NCBI GenBank assembly: GCA_000720805.1
Contig: JODI01000074.1
Span: 1-40,229, forward strand
Source of the DNA: Streptomyces violaceoruber
Lineage (GTDB): Bacteria > Actinomycetota > Actinomycetes > Streptomycetales > Streptomycetaceae
Direction of reading: 5' to 3'
Length of the DNA: 40,229 nt
The notes below the pieces were generated by a model. The model ran no database searches and was not told the DNA's origin. It saw only the letters and a program-made list of their open reading frames with translations. The translations under genes were made by a program, and so were the position numbers. Every line of letters begins with the position of its first letter. Positions within the stretch are counted from its first letter, which is position 1. Positions 13,781 through 22,137 of this stretch are shown here, piece after piece.

Positions 13781-15952
13781 GTGAGCACCGGGATCTATCG
13801 CGACGCCTGGGGGATACCCCACCTCCGCGCGGGCAGCGCGCGGGAACTGGCCCGTGCCCAGGGCCGGGTCACCGCCCGCGACCGGGCCTGGCAGCTGGAG
13901 GCCGAACGTCACCGCGCGCAGGGCGCCTCGGCCGCCTTCCTCGGCCCTCAGGCCCTGGCCTGGGACCGGTTCGCGAGACGGGCCCGGCTCGACGACACGG
14001 CGAGACGTTGCTTCGCCGCCCTGGAGAGACGGGACACGGAGACGGCGGACTGGGTGCGGGCGTACGTCGACGGCGTCAACGAGGAGCTGAAGAGCGCCGA
14101 CGCCCCCGAGTTCGCCCGGACCGGCCTCGCCCCCGGCCGGTGGGAGCCCTGGACCCCGCTCGGCGTCTGGCTCGCCACCCACATCCTGTTCGCCGGCTTC
14201 CCGGCCAAGCTCTGGCGCGAGCAGGTCGTCCGGCACCTCGGCCCCGAGGCCGTCGCCCTCTTCGCCACCGACGGGCCCGGCACCTCCGGCAGCAACGGCT
14301 GGCTGGTGAGCGGGGAGCGGACCACGACCGGTCACGCCGTCATCGCCGGCGACCCGCACCGCTTCATCGAGGACCCCGGCGTCTACCAGCAGATCCACCT
14401 GTCCTGCCCCGAGTTCGACGTGATCGGCCTCGCCGTCCCCGGCGTCCCCGGCATCGCCCACTTCGGCCACACCGGCACGGTCGCCTGGGCCATCACCAAC
14501 GCCATGGCCGACTACCAGGACCTCTACCGGGAGCGGCTGCGGCGCACCGGCGCCGGTGTCGAGGCCCTCGGACCGGACGGGGTCTGGCGGCGGGCCCGCC
14601 GGCACACGGAGAGCGTGGAGGTCGCGGGGGAGACACCGGTCGAGGTGGAGGTGATCGAGACGGACCGGGGGCCGGTGATCATCGGGGGGCCCGAGGGCAT
14701 CCCGGAGGACCTCGACGACGGGGTCCTGGACGGGGTGCCGGACGGCGTCCTCGACGGGAGCGACTCCGGCAGCCCCGGGGGGAGCGACCCCGTCGCCGTC
14801 AGCCTCCGCTACCCGCCCCGGGTCACGGACGACCTCGGCTTCAGCGCCCTGCTCCCCCTGCTGCGGGCCCGCCGGGTGGCCGACGTGGACCGCGCCTTCG
14901 ACGCCTGGGCCGAGCCCGTCAACGTCGTCCAGGCGGCCGACACCGAGGGCGGCCTGCTGCACCGGGTCGCCGGCCATGTCCCCGTCCGCCGCGAGGCCAA
15001 CCGCACCCGCCCGGTCCCCGCCTGGGAGCCCGGCCACGACTGGGAGGGCCGGCACGAGACACCCCGCGCCGGTCTCACCGACGGCATCGCCGTGATGGCC
15101 AACCAGCGCGGCCCCGCCACCCCGCTCGGCGTCGAGTTCGCCCCGCCGCACCGCGCCGACCGCATCACCGCGCTGCTGTCGGGGAAGGAGCGCTGGTCGT
15201 CCGCCGACATGCCGGTGATCCACATGGACACCCGGCTCGCCTCGGCCGCGTCCCTGTTGGCCCACGTGGGAACCCTCGCCGACCTCACCCCCGAGGGCGC
15301 GCGCATCAGGGACCGGCTCCTGCGCTGGGACCGCCACATGGACGCCGACAGCACGGACGCGGCGCTGTACGCGGCGGTGCGCGGAGCCGTCGTACGACAG
15401 CTCGCCGCGCACCCGGCCTTCGCCGCCCTCGCCACTCCGCCCGCCTACCCGGAAATCTTCCTGCCCTGGCTGCAACTCGTCCCGCGCATCGGGTTCGCCC
15501 TCGAACACCTCCTGCGGGCACAGGAGCTGGAGGAGGTGTACGGGATCGACCGGGCGGAGGCGGTGCGGGCGGCCGTCGAGGAGGTGGCCGTACAAGAGGT
15601 GGCCGCCGGGGGGCCGGTGGCACGGTGGGGGGACACCCACCGCCTCGCCCCCTGGCGGGCACTGAGCGGCACCGCGTACGACGTGGACGGACCGGGGCTG
15701 TCCGGCGACCACGACTGTGTGCTGTCCACCTCCGCCGTGCCCGGCTGGAGCGACCTGAGTGTGCGTGGGCCGGCCGCCCGGTACGTGTGGGACCTGGCCC
15801 GCCGTGAGGACAGCCGCTGGGTCGTGCCGTTCGGTGCGTCCGGGGTGCCCGGTTCGGCCCATCACCGTGACCAACTCCCCTTGTGGCTCAAGGGGGATCT
15901 CGTCCCGGTCGGCACCGACTGGACGCGGCTGAAGAAGGAGAGCGATGTCTGA
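13781..15952 (+). CDS. Penicillin-acylase-family Ntn hydrolase, iron regulated
   Basis: A 723-residue protein of the penicillin amidase/acylase family, whose members self-cleave to expose an N-terminal nucleophile and hydrolyse amides. The predicted nucleophile is Ser171 in GPGTSG-SNGWLVSG, followed by the family motif DPHRF. No signal peptide precedes the start (MSTGIYRDAWGIPHLRAGSA), so unlike classical periplasmic or secreted acylases it is probably cytoplasmic. A low-complexity insertion of Asp/Gly/Val repeats lies at about 305-340. The GTG start follows AGAGG. The stop overlaps the next gene by 8 bp, so the acylase, acetyltransferase and cupin form one translationally linked operon under an iron box. 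I infer removal or exchange of acyl groups on a siderophore or precursor. A penicillin-amidase-like gene is also known in some desferrioxamine clusters. Confidence 0.88.
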   Translation: MSTGIYRDAWGIPHLRAGSARELARAQGRVTARDRAWQLEAERHRAQGASAAFLGPQALAWDRFARRARLDDTARRCFAALERRDTETADWVRAYVDGVNEELKSADAPEFARTGLAPGRWEPWTPLGVWLATHILFAGFPAKLWREQVVRHLGPEAVALFATDGPGTSGSNGWLVSGERTTTGHAVIAGDPHRFIEDPGVYQQIHLSCPEFDVIGLAVPGVPGIAHFGHTGTVAWAITNAMADYQDLYRERLRRTGAGVEALGPDGVWRRARRHTESVEVAGETPVEVEVIETDRGPVIIGGPEGIPEDLDDGVLDGVPDGVLDGSDSGSPGGSDPVAVSLRYPPRVTDDLGFSALLPLLRARRVADVDRAFDAWAEPVNVVQAADTEGGLLHRVAGHVPVRREANRTRPVPAWEPGHDWEGRHETPRAGLTDGIAVMANQRGPATPLGVEFAPPHRADRITALLSGKERWSSADMPVIHMDTRLASAASLLAHVGTLADLTPEGARIRDRLLRWDRHMDADSTDAALYAAVRGAVVRQLAAHPAFAALATPPAYPEIFLPWLQLVPRIGFALEHLLRAQELEEVYGIDRAEAVRAAVEEVAVQEVAAGGPVARWGDTHRLAPWRALSGTAYDVDGPGLSGDHDCVLSTSAVPGWSDLSVRGPAARYVWDLARREDSRWVVPFGASGVPGSAHHRDQLPLWLKGDLVPVGTDWTRLKKESDV

Positions 15953-16583
15953 CGCGTACGCCCCCGACCGCGCGCCCGTGTACGAGGAGAGCGTCGACGG
16001 CTTCGGCGCCGTCCGCGTACTGCCCCTCGACGCGTACGCCGACGCCGGGCTGGTCCATGCCTGGGTGAGCGAGGAACGGGCCGCCTTCTGGGGCATGAAC
16101 GGCCTGACGCAGGGCCAGGTGTCCGAGATCTACGCCCACATGGCCACCCTCGACACCCATCACGCCCACCTGATCCTCAAGGACGGCGAACCGGTCGCCC
16201 TGCTGCAGACCTACGAGCCCGAGGCCGACCGGGTCAGCCTGTGCTACGACGCGCGGCCGGGCGACATCGGCGTCCACCTGCTGCTGGCACCCGCCGGGCC
16301 GGGCGGCGCGCGGCCGGGCTGGTCGGCGGCGCTGCTGGTGGCGGTGGCCTCGTACGTGCTGAAGGGCCTGGACCGCAGCCGGGTCGTGGTCGATCCCGAC
16401 GTGCGCAACGAGAAGGCGATCACCCGTTTCCTCAAGCAGGGGTTCGAGGCGGGGCCGGTCGTCGTCCTGCCGGAGGTGGACCTCCCGGACGTGTACCTGC
16501 CGGAGAAGCACGCCCAACTCGCCTTCCTGGAACGGGCAGTGGCCTTTCCGGCGCGGACGGTAACCTTCCCGGGTGACGCCTGA
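15945..16583 (+). CDS. GNAT acetyltransferase of the siderophore-biosynthesis (IucB/RhbD/MbtK) type
   Basis: A 212-residue GNAT protein with the full pattern of siderophore acyltransferases: AFWGMNGLTQGQVSEIY at about 47-63, His-rich strand DTHHAHLILKDGEPVALLQT, then YEPEADRVSLCYDARPGD and GVHLLLAP, the acetyl-CoA-site segment VVVDPDVRNEKAITRFLKQG, and the terminal LPEKHAQLAFLER. These enzymes N-acylate hydroxylated lysine or diamine chains of hydroxamate siderophores using acyl-CoA. It overlaps both neighbours (8 and 11 bp). No siderophore synthetase, monooxygenase or decarboxylase is in the window, so it would act on a product made elsewhere in the genome or on an imported siderophore. Family assignment is strong; substrate is unknown. 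Confidence 0.9.
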   Translation: MSDAYAPDRAPVYEESVDGFGAVRVLPLDAYADAGLVHAWVSEERAAFWGMNGLTQGQVSEIYAHMATLDTHHAHLILKDGEPVALLQTYEPEADRVSLCYDARPGDIGVHLLLAPAGPGGARPGWSAALLVAVASYVLKGLDRSRVVVDPDVRNEKAITRFLKQGFEAGPVVVLPEVDLPDVYLPEKHAQLAFLERAVAFPARTVTFPGDA

Positions 16584-17052
16584 CGACCTGATCACCCACT
16601 TCGATCTGGAGCCCATCCCGCGCGAGGGCGGGCTGTTCCGGCAGACCTGGGCGGGCCCCGAGCGGCCGGACGGACGGCCCGAGGGCACCGCGATCGTCGC
16701 CCTGCTGACCGCCCGCCCCGGTGACTTCTCGGCCCTGCACCGGCTGCCCACCGACGAGATCTGGCACTTCTACCTCGGCGACCCGCTGCACCTCCTGCTC
16801 CTCGCCCCGGACGGCACCTCCCGCACCGCCGTCCTGGGCCCGGACGTCCTCGCCGGCCAGCACGTCCAGCTCACCATCCCGGCCGGCACCTGGATGGGCG
16901 GCCGGGTCGCGGCGGGCGGCGCGTGGACCCTGTTCGGCTGCACCATGGCGCCCGGGTTCACCTTCGAGGGCTACGAGCACGGGGACGCGGCGGACCTGAC
17001 GGCCCGCTACCCGGCCGAGGCGGACCGGATCGCCGACCTGTGCCGGCCATGA
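16573..17052 (+). CDS. DUF985 cupin-domain protein
   Basis: A 159-residue single cupin of the DUF985 family: starts TPDDLITHFDLEPIPREGGL, then the core LHRLPTDEIWHFYLGDPLHL (likely metal ligand His and Glu, third position His), VTIPAGTW-like segment (LTIPAGTWMGGRV), and the family-typical TLFGCTMAPGFTFEGYEHGD. The GTG start at 16573 overlaps the acetyltransferase gene by 11 bp and is probably read by translational coupling. DUF985 proteins have no firmly established activity. Its position in an iron-box operon hints at a role in siderophore or iron handling, which is inference only. Confidence 0.88.
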   Translation: MTPDDLITHFDLEPIPREGGLFRQTWAGPERPDGRPEGTAIVALLTARPGDFSALHRLPTDEIWHFYLGDPLHLLLLAPDGTSRTAVLGPDVLAGQHVQLTIPAGTWMGGRVAAGGAWTLFGCTMAPGFTFEGYEHGDAADLTARYPAEADRIADLCRP

Positions 17053-17165
17053 GCGCGCCCACGGGTGGAACCGAGGCTTCCGCGCGGTGAGCGCACTGGC
17101 GCTCCCGTCCGTACGTATCCGGAAGGCGGCCCGGAAGGCGGCAAGTCCACAGACGAGGAAACGAC

Positions 17166-19193
17166 GTGGAGCGTGACGGTGAGCTCAGGACAGAACGACC
17201 ACGACACCGGCGACTTCAAGGGCTGGTGCTGCTCGGCACCGTGCTGGTCCTGCTCGTCTTCGCGGGCTCCGGAACCGCCTCGGCGCACGCCGCTCTCCGC
17301 GGTGCCGACCCCGAGGACGGAACCGTCCTCAAGTCGGCCCCCCGCCACATCTCCCTGACCTTCACCGAGTCCGTCGGCCTGCTCGACGACTCCTTCCGCG
17401 TCATCGACCCCGACAACCGGCGGCTGGAACTCGCCGACGTCCAGCACGTGCCCGACCGCTCCGACACCGTCCGGGCCACCCTGCCCCCCAAGCTCACCCA
17501 GGGCACCTACGTGGTGTCCTGGCGGGTCGTGTCCGCCGACAGCCACCCCGTCTCGGGCGCCTTCACCTTCTCCGTCGGCAAACCCTCCCCCACCCCGCCG
17601 GCCATCGACAACGGCCCCGTCGAGGACCCGGCGACCGCCGGCCTCTACAACATCGCCCGCTACCTCGCCTACCTCGCCTTCGGCCTGCTCCTCGGCACCG
17701 CCGTCTTCGTGGCGGTGTGCCGCCCGCCGGACCGCGGCCCGCTGCGCCGGCCCCTGTGGGCGGCCCTGTGGACCCTGCTCGGGGCCACCATCGCCCTGCT
17801 GGTGCTGCGCGCCCCCTACGAGTCGGGGGTGGGCCCCGCGTCCGCCTTCGACGCCTCCGGCCTCGAACGCACGGTCACCACCCGTCCCGGCGTGATGCTG
17901 CTGCTCCGCCTGGCCCTGCTGTCCCTGGCCGCCTTCTTCCTCGTACGACTGCCGCGGCGCACCGAGTGGTCCCGCGGCCGGCTCGCCGCGGGCGCCGTGC
18001 TCTCCGTGGGCCTGGCCCTGACCTGGGCCGGCGCCGAGCACGCGTCCGCCGGGATCCAGGTGCCGGTGGCGATGACGTCGGCCGTGCTGCACGTCCTGGC
18101 GATGGCGGTGTGGCTGGGCGGCCTCGCGGCCCTCCTCCTCACCCTGTACCGCTCGTCGGCGGTCCCGCCCGCCATGGTCGCCGGCTTCTCCCGGCTCGCC
18201 TTCACCTCCGTGACCGTCCTCGTCGTCACCGGCGTCTACCAGTCCTGGCGCGGCCTCGGCTCCTTCGACGCGCTCACCGGCACGTCGTACGGCCGCCTGC
18301 TGACCGCCAAACTGGCCGCGGTGGTCCTCCTGCTGACGGTGGCGTCCCTGTCCCGGCGGTGGACGGCTCGGCTGGCTTCGGCGGATGTGGCCGGGGAGGT
18401 GGCGGCGGACGTGGCGGTGGACGACGCGCCGGATGTGGAGGACGTGGCGTCGGCGGTCGCGTCCGCGGCTGTGGTGCGGGAACAGGTGTCGGAGCGCGTG
18501 TCCAAGCGGGTGCCGGAACCTGTGGGGGGCCCGTCCGGATCGGCCGGCCCTACCGGGGCGGTCCGGGAAGGGGCTACGGAAGAGACCGGGGACGGGACTG
18601 GGGAAGGGACCGGAGAAGGGACCGTGCGCCCATCGGGCCCCGCCGCCGACCCCGCCCGGGAAGACTCGGCTCCCGAAGACCCCCGTCGACGGGGCCTGCG
18701 CCGTGCGGTGCTGGCCGAAGTGGGCGTCGGCTTCGTCGTACTGGTGCTCTCGACGGTGCTGTCCGGAACCCTGCCGGGCCGTGCGGCGGCCGAGGCGGAA
18801 CAGTCGGCGCAGTCGGCGCAGGCCGCGCAGTCGGGCGGGGTGCAGACCGCGTCCGTCACCACCATCCCCTTCGACACCGGCAGCCCCGGCGGCTACGGCA
18901 AGGCGCAGATCACCCTCATCCCCGGCGCCGGCGCCGGGGAGTACTCGGTCGAGGCCGTGGTCTACGGCCCCGACGGCGGCCTGTCCAGCGTCCCGGAACT
19001 GCGGCTCTCCTTCACGTTCCCGGCCCAGGACATCGGCCCGCTCAACGCCAACCTCACCGACAAGGGCGGCTACTGGGCCACGGACGCGCTCACCCTCCCC
19101 ATCGCGGGCGACTGGACGATGAAGGTGACGGTCAGGATCTCGGAGATCGACCAGGCGAGCGGGACGAAGACGGTGCGGCTCGGGGGCCGATGA
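17166..19193 (+). CDS. CopC-CopD-type copper resistance/uptake membrane protein
   Basis: A 675-residue multi-domain protein. A signal segment (about 20-42) ends ...ASAHAALRGADPEDG, so His at the mature N-terminus could be a Cu(II) ligand as in CopC. A CopC beta-barrel covers about 42-140, with SADSHPVSGAFTFSVG near its end. CopD follows with about eight transmembrane segments (about 165-400, and one near 520-545). A long charged linker (about 405-515) of Val/Asp/Glu/Gly repeats interrupts it. The last 110 residues form an extracytoplasmic beta domain resembling YtkA-like domains (GSPGGYGKAQITLIPG; ALTLPIAGDWTMKVTV). The layout matches B. subtilis YcnJ-type copper proteins. GTG start with GAGGAA five bases upstream. 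Its 3' end overlaps the convergent DUF72 gene by 62 bp. Confidence 0.9.
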   Translation: MERDGELRTERPRHRRLQGLVLLGTVLVLLVFAGSGTASAHAALRGADPEDGTVLKSAPRHISLTFTESVGLLDDSFRVIDPDNRRLELADVQHVPDRSDTVRATLPPKLTQGTYVVSWRVVSADSHPVSGAFTFSVGKPSPTPPAIDNGPVEDPATAGLYNIARYLAYLAFGLLLGTAVFVAVCRPPDRGPLRRPLWAALWTLLGATIALLVLRAPYESGVGPASAFDASGLERTVTTRPGVMLLLRLALLSLAAFFLVRLPRRTEWSRGRLAAGAVLSVGLALTWAGAEHASAGIQVPVAMTSAVLHVLAMAVWLGGLAALLLTLYRSSAVPPAMVAGFSRLAFTSVTVLVVTGVYQSWRGLGSFDALTGTSYGRLLTAKLAAVVLLLTVASLSRRWTARLASADVAGEVAADVAVDDAPDVEDVASAVASAAVVREQVSERVSKRVPEPVGGPSGSAGPTGAVREGATEETGDGTGEGTGEGTVRPSGPAADPAREDSAPEDPRRRGLRRAVLAEVGVGFVVLVLSTVLSGTLPGRAAAEAEQSAQSAQAAQSGGVQTASVTTIPFDTGSPGGYGKAQITLIPGAGAGEYSVEAVVYGPDGGLSSVPELRLSFTFPAQDIGPLNANLTDKGGYWATDALTLPIAGDWTMKVTVRISEIDQASGTKTVRLGGR

Positions 19194-20049
19194 CCCGCTG
19201 GTCCTCCGCGAGGAGGCGGGACATGGTCTCGGCGGCGCGTACGGCGGAGTCGGCGCAGCAGTTGTTGAACAGGACGTGCAGCTCGTCCACTTGGCGGGCG
19301 AGGGCGCGTAAGCGAGGGGTCCACTCGGCGAGTTCGGCGACGGAGTAGTCGTGGCGGAAGCGGTCCTCCTTGCTGCCGGTTCCCCAGGCCGTGCTGCGTC
19401 CGTGGAACCGCACGACCGACAGGTGCGGGGTGGTGACGGGGGTGACGGGCGGTACGGAGGACGCGAGGGTCTGCGTCATGTCGACGGCGACGGCGGTGAA
19501 GCCGTGGTGGGCCAGCAGGGCGTGAGTGGTCTCCGTCCGCTTCTCGTCCGCCCACCACTGCGGATGCCGGACCTCCACGGCGACCGGCCAACCGGCCGTC
19601 CGACGCGCGCACTCCGCGAGGAACGCCTCCGAGCGGGCCCCGGGCCGGAACCAGGGCGGGAACTGGAACAGCACGGCACCGAGCCGCCCCGCCGCCCTGA
19701 GCGGTTCGATCCCGGCGGTGAACCGCCCCCACACCGCGTCCAGCACCGCCGGGTCCCCGGCATCGGGAGGCAGCCCGTCCGGCATCACCGCGGCCCGGGT
19801 CGGGTGCCCGGTGAGCAGCGAGAACGCCTTCACGTCGAACACGAACCCGTCCGGCGTCCGCTCCACCCACAGCCGGCTGTTCCGCTCGCCGGGCAGCGCG
19901 TAGTAACTCGCGTCGACCTCCACGACCGGGAAGCGTTCGGCGTAGTAACGCAACCGCCCCTCGGCGTCCCGCCGCCCGGCCGGATACCAGCCGCTGCCGA
20001 CCAGGGCGCGATCGGTCCACGAACAGCTGCCGACAAGGACGTTGGCCAT
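19132..20049 (-). CDS. DUF72 domain protein (YecE-like)
   Basis: A 305-residue DUF72 protein with a TIM-barrel-like fold: start VLVGSCSWTDRALV, the conserved FPVVEVDASYYALPGE strand (YxxxPxE type), FVFDVKAFSLLTGHP, VLFQFPPWF, and the later VVRFHGRSTAWGTG plus LHVLFNNCCADSAVR segments. All of these are DUF72 hallmarks. The ATG at 20049 gives a start at the usual family position; the frame extends upstream to 20340 but that part is a shadow of the zinc-ribbon gene. It overlaps the convergent copper gene by 62 bp. The biochemical role of DUF72 is not established. Confidence 0.92.
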   Translation of the reverse strand: MANVLVGSCSWTDRALVGSGWYPAGRRDAEGRLRYYAERFPVVEVDASYYALPGERNSRLWVERTPDGFVFDVKAFSLLTGHPTRAAVMPDGLPPDAGDPAVLDAVWGRFTAGIEPLRAAGRLGAVLFQFPPWFRPGARSEAFLAECARRTAGWPVAVEVRHPQWWADEKRTETTHALLAHHGFTAVAVDMTQTLASSVPPVTPVTTPHLSVVRFHGRSTAWGTGSKEDRFRHDYSVAELAEWTPRLRALARQVDELHVLFNNCCADSAVRAAETMSRLLAEDQRVIGPRAAPSSSRSPGRSPRS

Positions 20050-20087
20050 GGAGAACCGGTTACCCGCCCCTCGGGAGGAGACTCCCC

Positions 20088-20396
20088 TCAGGGCCGGTGC
20101 GGCCACTGCTGCTGCGGCGCCTGACCGTACGCCTGACCGCCGCCCTGTCCTCCGGGCCCGCCCGCCCCCTGCGCCTGAAGCTGCTCCGCCTGCTCCTTGG
20201 TCACCTTCTGCTCCGCCCCGCAGAAGGTGCACTGCGTCGCGTACTTCGTGGAGATCGGAAACAGCGGAACGAAGAACAACGTGAACTTCGTGACCCGCTT
20301 CCGGAGCGTGTGAGCGGACGGATTCCCGCACTGCCCGCACACCAACGTCAGTATGGCGAGCTGGTACAGATACCCCTTGGTACCGAAGATGATCAC
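20088..20396 (-). CDS. Zinc-ribbon protein with low-complexity Gln/Gly tail
   Basis: A 102-residue protein with two CxxC pairs, Cys20/Cys23 (CGQC) and Cys56/Cys59 (CTFC), forming a zinc ribbon, interrupted by a hydrophobic stretch (RVTKFTLFFVPLFPISTKYAT) typical of the zinc_ribbon_15 family. A hydrophobic N-terminus (YLYQLAILTLV) may associate with membranes. The tail is rich in Gln, Gly and Pro. The start codon is a GTG. It is 38 bp upstream of the DUF72 gene on the same strand. It is a common small actinobacterial protein whose function is unknown. Confidence 0.85.
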   Translation of the reverse strand: MIIFGTKGYLYQLAILTLVCGQCGNPSAHTLRKRVTKFTLFFVPLFPISTKYATQCTFCGAEQKVTKEQAEQLQAQGAGGPGGQGGGQAYGQAPQQQWPHRP

Positions 20397-20583
20397 GCCG
20401 CTGATCCTTCCCGTGTCACCGCTCCCGACGAGGTGCCGGTCGGCCGACAGTACTTCGAACCGCCTCCGGACGCGTCCGCCGGTTGCACCCAGCGCTCGGC
20501 CTCACCCTCCTCGGATGAAGAGGCCGTATGGCGGGCGCGGACTCCCGGCTGGGCCGTCTCGCCGGCTGGGCCGATCGGGCGGC

Positions 20584-21186
20584 TCAGCGGACTCGGTCGT
20601 AGACGAGGGCCAGTGTGCCGTGCTCGCCCGCGGTCTGGCTGACGAGCGTCCACCGGCCGGCGGGCAGGCCGTCGTCGAAGAGGCGCGGCCCGCCGCCGAG
20701 GAAGACCGGGAAGACCGTGAGCGCCAGCCGGTCGACCTTGTCGGCCACCAGCAGCGCCTTGATGACGCTCGCGCTGGAGAGGACGAGAATGTCGCCGCCT
20801 TCGGTGGCCTTGAGGTCCGCGACCGCGTCGGCGGCCGGCTTGTCGACGATCGCCGTCCGCTCCCACGGTGCCTGGTCGAGGGAGGAGGAAAGGACCACCT
20901 TGTCGGCGTCGACGAGCCACTTCGCGAAGCCCTCGTCACGCGGGTCGGCGCCCTCCATACCGATGACGGTGGGCCAGAAACCGAGGAATCCCTCGGCGTT
21001 GACCCGTCCGAGCAGGGCCGTCGTCGCCGGCTCCCAGAGGCTGGTCAGGTGGTCGCGGGCGACGTCGGTGACGGCGTACGGCATCACCCAGCTCATGTCC
21101 AACGGGTTGTCCGGCGCGGCGTAGTGGCCGTCGAGGGAGAGGGCCAGGTTGGTGACGACTCGGCGGCCGGCGATCTGCTCCGTCAT
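20584..21186 (-). CDS. Dihydrofolate-reductase-like (RibD C-terminal domain) protein
   Basis: A 200-residue RibD_C/DHFR-fold protein: RVVTNLALSLDGHYAAPDNP at the start, the substrate-loop ATTALLGRVNAEGFLGFWP, VVLSSSLDQAPWE, GGDILVLSSASVIKALL and the terminal LALTVFPVFLGGGPRLFDDG. These patterns define a large NADPH-dependent reductase family with mostly unknown substrates. Its ATG overlaps the stop of the upstream ArsR-SRPBCC gene by 4 bp (ATGA), so the two are translationally coupled. This pairing is frequent in actinobacteria. Confidence 0.9.
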   Translation of the reverse strand: MTEQIAGRRVVTNLALSLDGHYAAPDNPLDMSWVMPYAVTDVARDHLTSLWEPATTALLGRVNAEGFLGFWPTVIGMEGADPRDEGFAKWLVDADKVVLSSSLDQAPWERTAIVDKPAADAVADLKATEGGDILVLSSASVIKALLVADKVDRLALTVFPVFLGGGPRLFDDGLPAGRWTLVSQTAGEHGTLALVYDRVR

Positions 21187-22091
21187 TTCGTGCTCCTTGT
21201 GTCGGTGGTGCCGATGGTGTCGGTGGTGCCGGTGGCGTGAGTGCTGTCGGTGCTGTCGGTGGTTCCGGTGGCGTGCGAGGCCTCGGCGAGGGTGGCCGCG
21301 AGTTTGTCGAGGCTCTGGCCGAAGCCGATCTCGATGCCTGCGACGAAGTCCGCGGAGTCGACGGTGCTGTCGGTGATCCGGTACTGGACGTCGAGGTCCG
21401 TGCCCGTGTCGGTGGGCCGCAGGCCCAGGTCGACGTGGGCGGTGAAAGCGAGGTGGCCGTCCGGAAGCAGCGGCGAGAGCCGGTAGGCGAGGCGCTCACC
21501 GGGCCGTACGTCGTCGACGACTCCCTCCGCACGCCCGGCGACCAGGTCGGAGCCGTCGGCGTCTTCGGCGTCGCGGTACTCCTGGACGATCCGCCCACCG
21601 GGTCGCGCCTCGAAGACGAGCTCGGAGACGCGGAGGTCCTCGGGAGTCCACCAGCGCGCGAGCAGGACGGCCTCGGTCAGGTGACGCCAGACGAGCTCGG
21701 GGCGCCCGGCCAGCGGCCGGTGGAACGTGAACGAGCGGCCGTCGGCCCACCCCGACCCCTTCGCGGCGAGCCGCTCCGCGTGAAGGCTGCGTTCGTAGCG
21801 GTCGAACGTCTCACGCGGGCCGCCGACCTGGTCCGCGGTGTCGGCGAGTCGGCTGAGCGCGGCCGCCAGGTCCCGCAGGGCGCCGGGCCGCAGTGCGTAG
21901 ACGCGGCGCTGGCCGGTGCGGTGGGAGGTCACGACGCCGGCGCGTTCAAGGGTCTGCAGGTGTTTGGTCGTCTGCGGCTGGCGTGCTTCGGCGAGCTGAG
22001 CGAGAACGCCGACCGGGCGGGGCCGCTCGGCCAGCAGGCTCACCAGCCGCCAGCGGGCCGGGTCGGCCAGTGCGGCGAGGAGTGCGTCCAT
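21183..22091 (-). CDS. ArsR-family regulator fused to an SRPBCC (AHSA1) domain
   Basis: A 302-residue two-domain protein. Residues 1-80 are an ArsR winged helix (ALADPARWRLVSLLAERPRP; recognition helix EARQPQTTKHLQTLERAGVV) and lack metal-binding cysteines. Residues about 115-270 are an AHSA1/SRPBCC domain (FTFHRPLAGRPELVWRHLTE; LLARWWTPEDLRV; later FGQSLDKLAATLAE), which binds hydrophobic ligands in this superfamily. The 30-residue tail is a Thr/Asp/Ser repeat (TTDSTDS, TGTTDT) encoded by short tandem repeats at about 21190-21265. It probably represses its own gene and the reductase until the SRPBCC domain binds a ligand. The promoter places the transcription start at the ATG, so the mRNA is probably leaderless. 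Confidence 0.9.
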   Translation of the reverse strand: MDALLAALADPARWRLVSLLAERPRPVGVLAQLAEARQPQTTKHLQTLERAGVVTSHRTGQRRVYALRPGALRDLAAALSRLADTADQVGGPRETFDRYERSLHAERLAAKGSGWADGRSFTFHRPLAGRPELVWRHLTEAVLLARWWTPEDLRVSELVFEARPGGRIVQEYRDAEDADGSDLVAGRAEGVVDDVRPGERLAYRLSPLLPDGHLAFTAHVDLGLRPTDTGTDLDVQYRITDSTVDSADFVAGIEIGFGQSLDKLAATLAEASHATGTTDSTDSTHATGTTDTIGTTDTRSTK

Positions 22092-22128
22092 GAAGGTAAG
22101 TATTCTCGGAGAAGAATATTCGTGTCAA
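22089..22128 (-). promoter_or_regulatory. Leaderless promoter with dyad operator for the ArsR-SRPBCC gene
   Basis: On the minus strand a consensus -35 TTGACA (22128-22123) is followed after 17 bp by GAATAC (22105-22100). The predicted start is 7-8 bp downstream, at the A of the ATG (22091). An inverted repeat TATTCT-N6-AGAATA lies within the spacer and -10 (about 22101-22118), a likely ArsR-type operator. This is an AT-rich island in GC-rich DNA. Confidence 0.65.
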
Positions 22129-22137
22129 GGAATAATT

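Noticed and set aside
12982..17052. A desferrioxamine biosynthesis cluster
   Set aside because: No lysine decarboxylase, monooxygenase or NIS synthetase (desA, desB, desD type) genes are present; only tailoring and reduction functions are seen.
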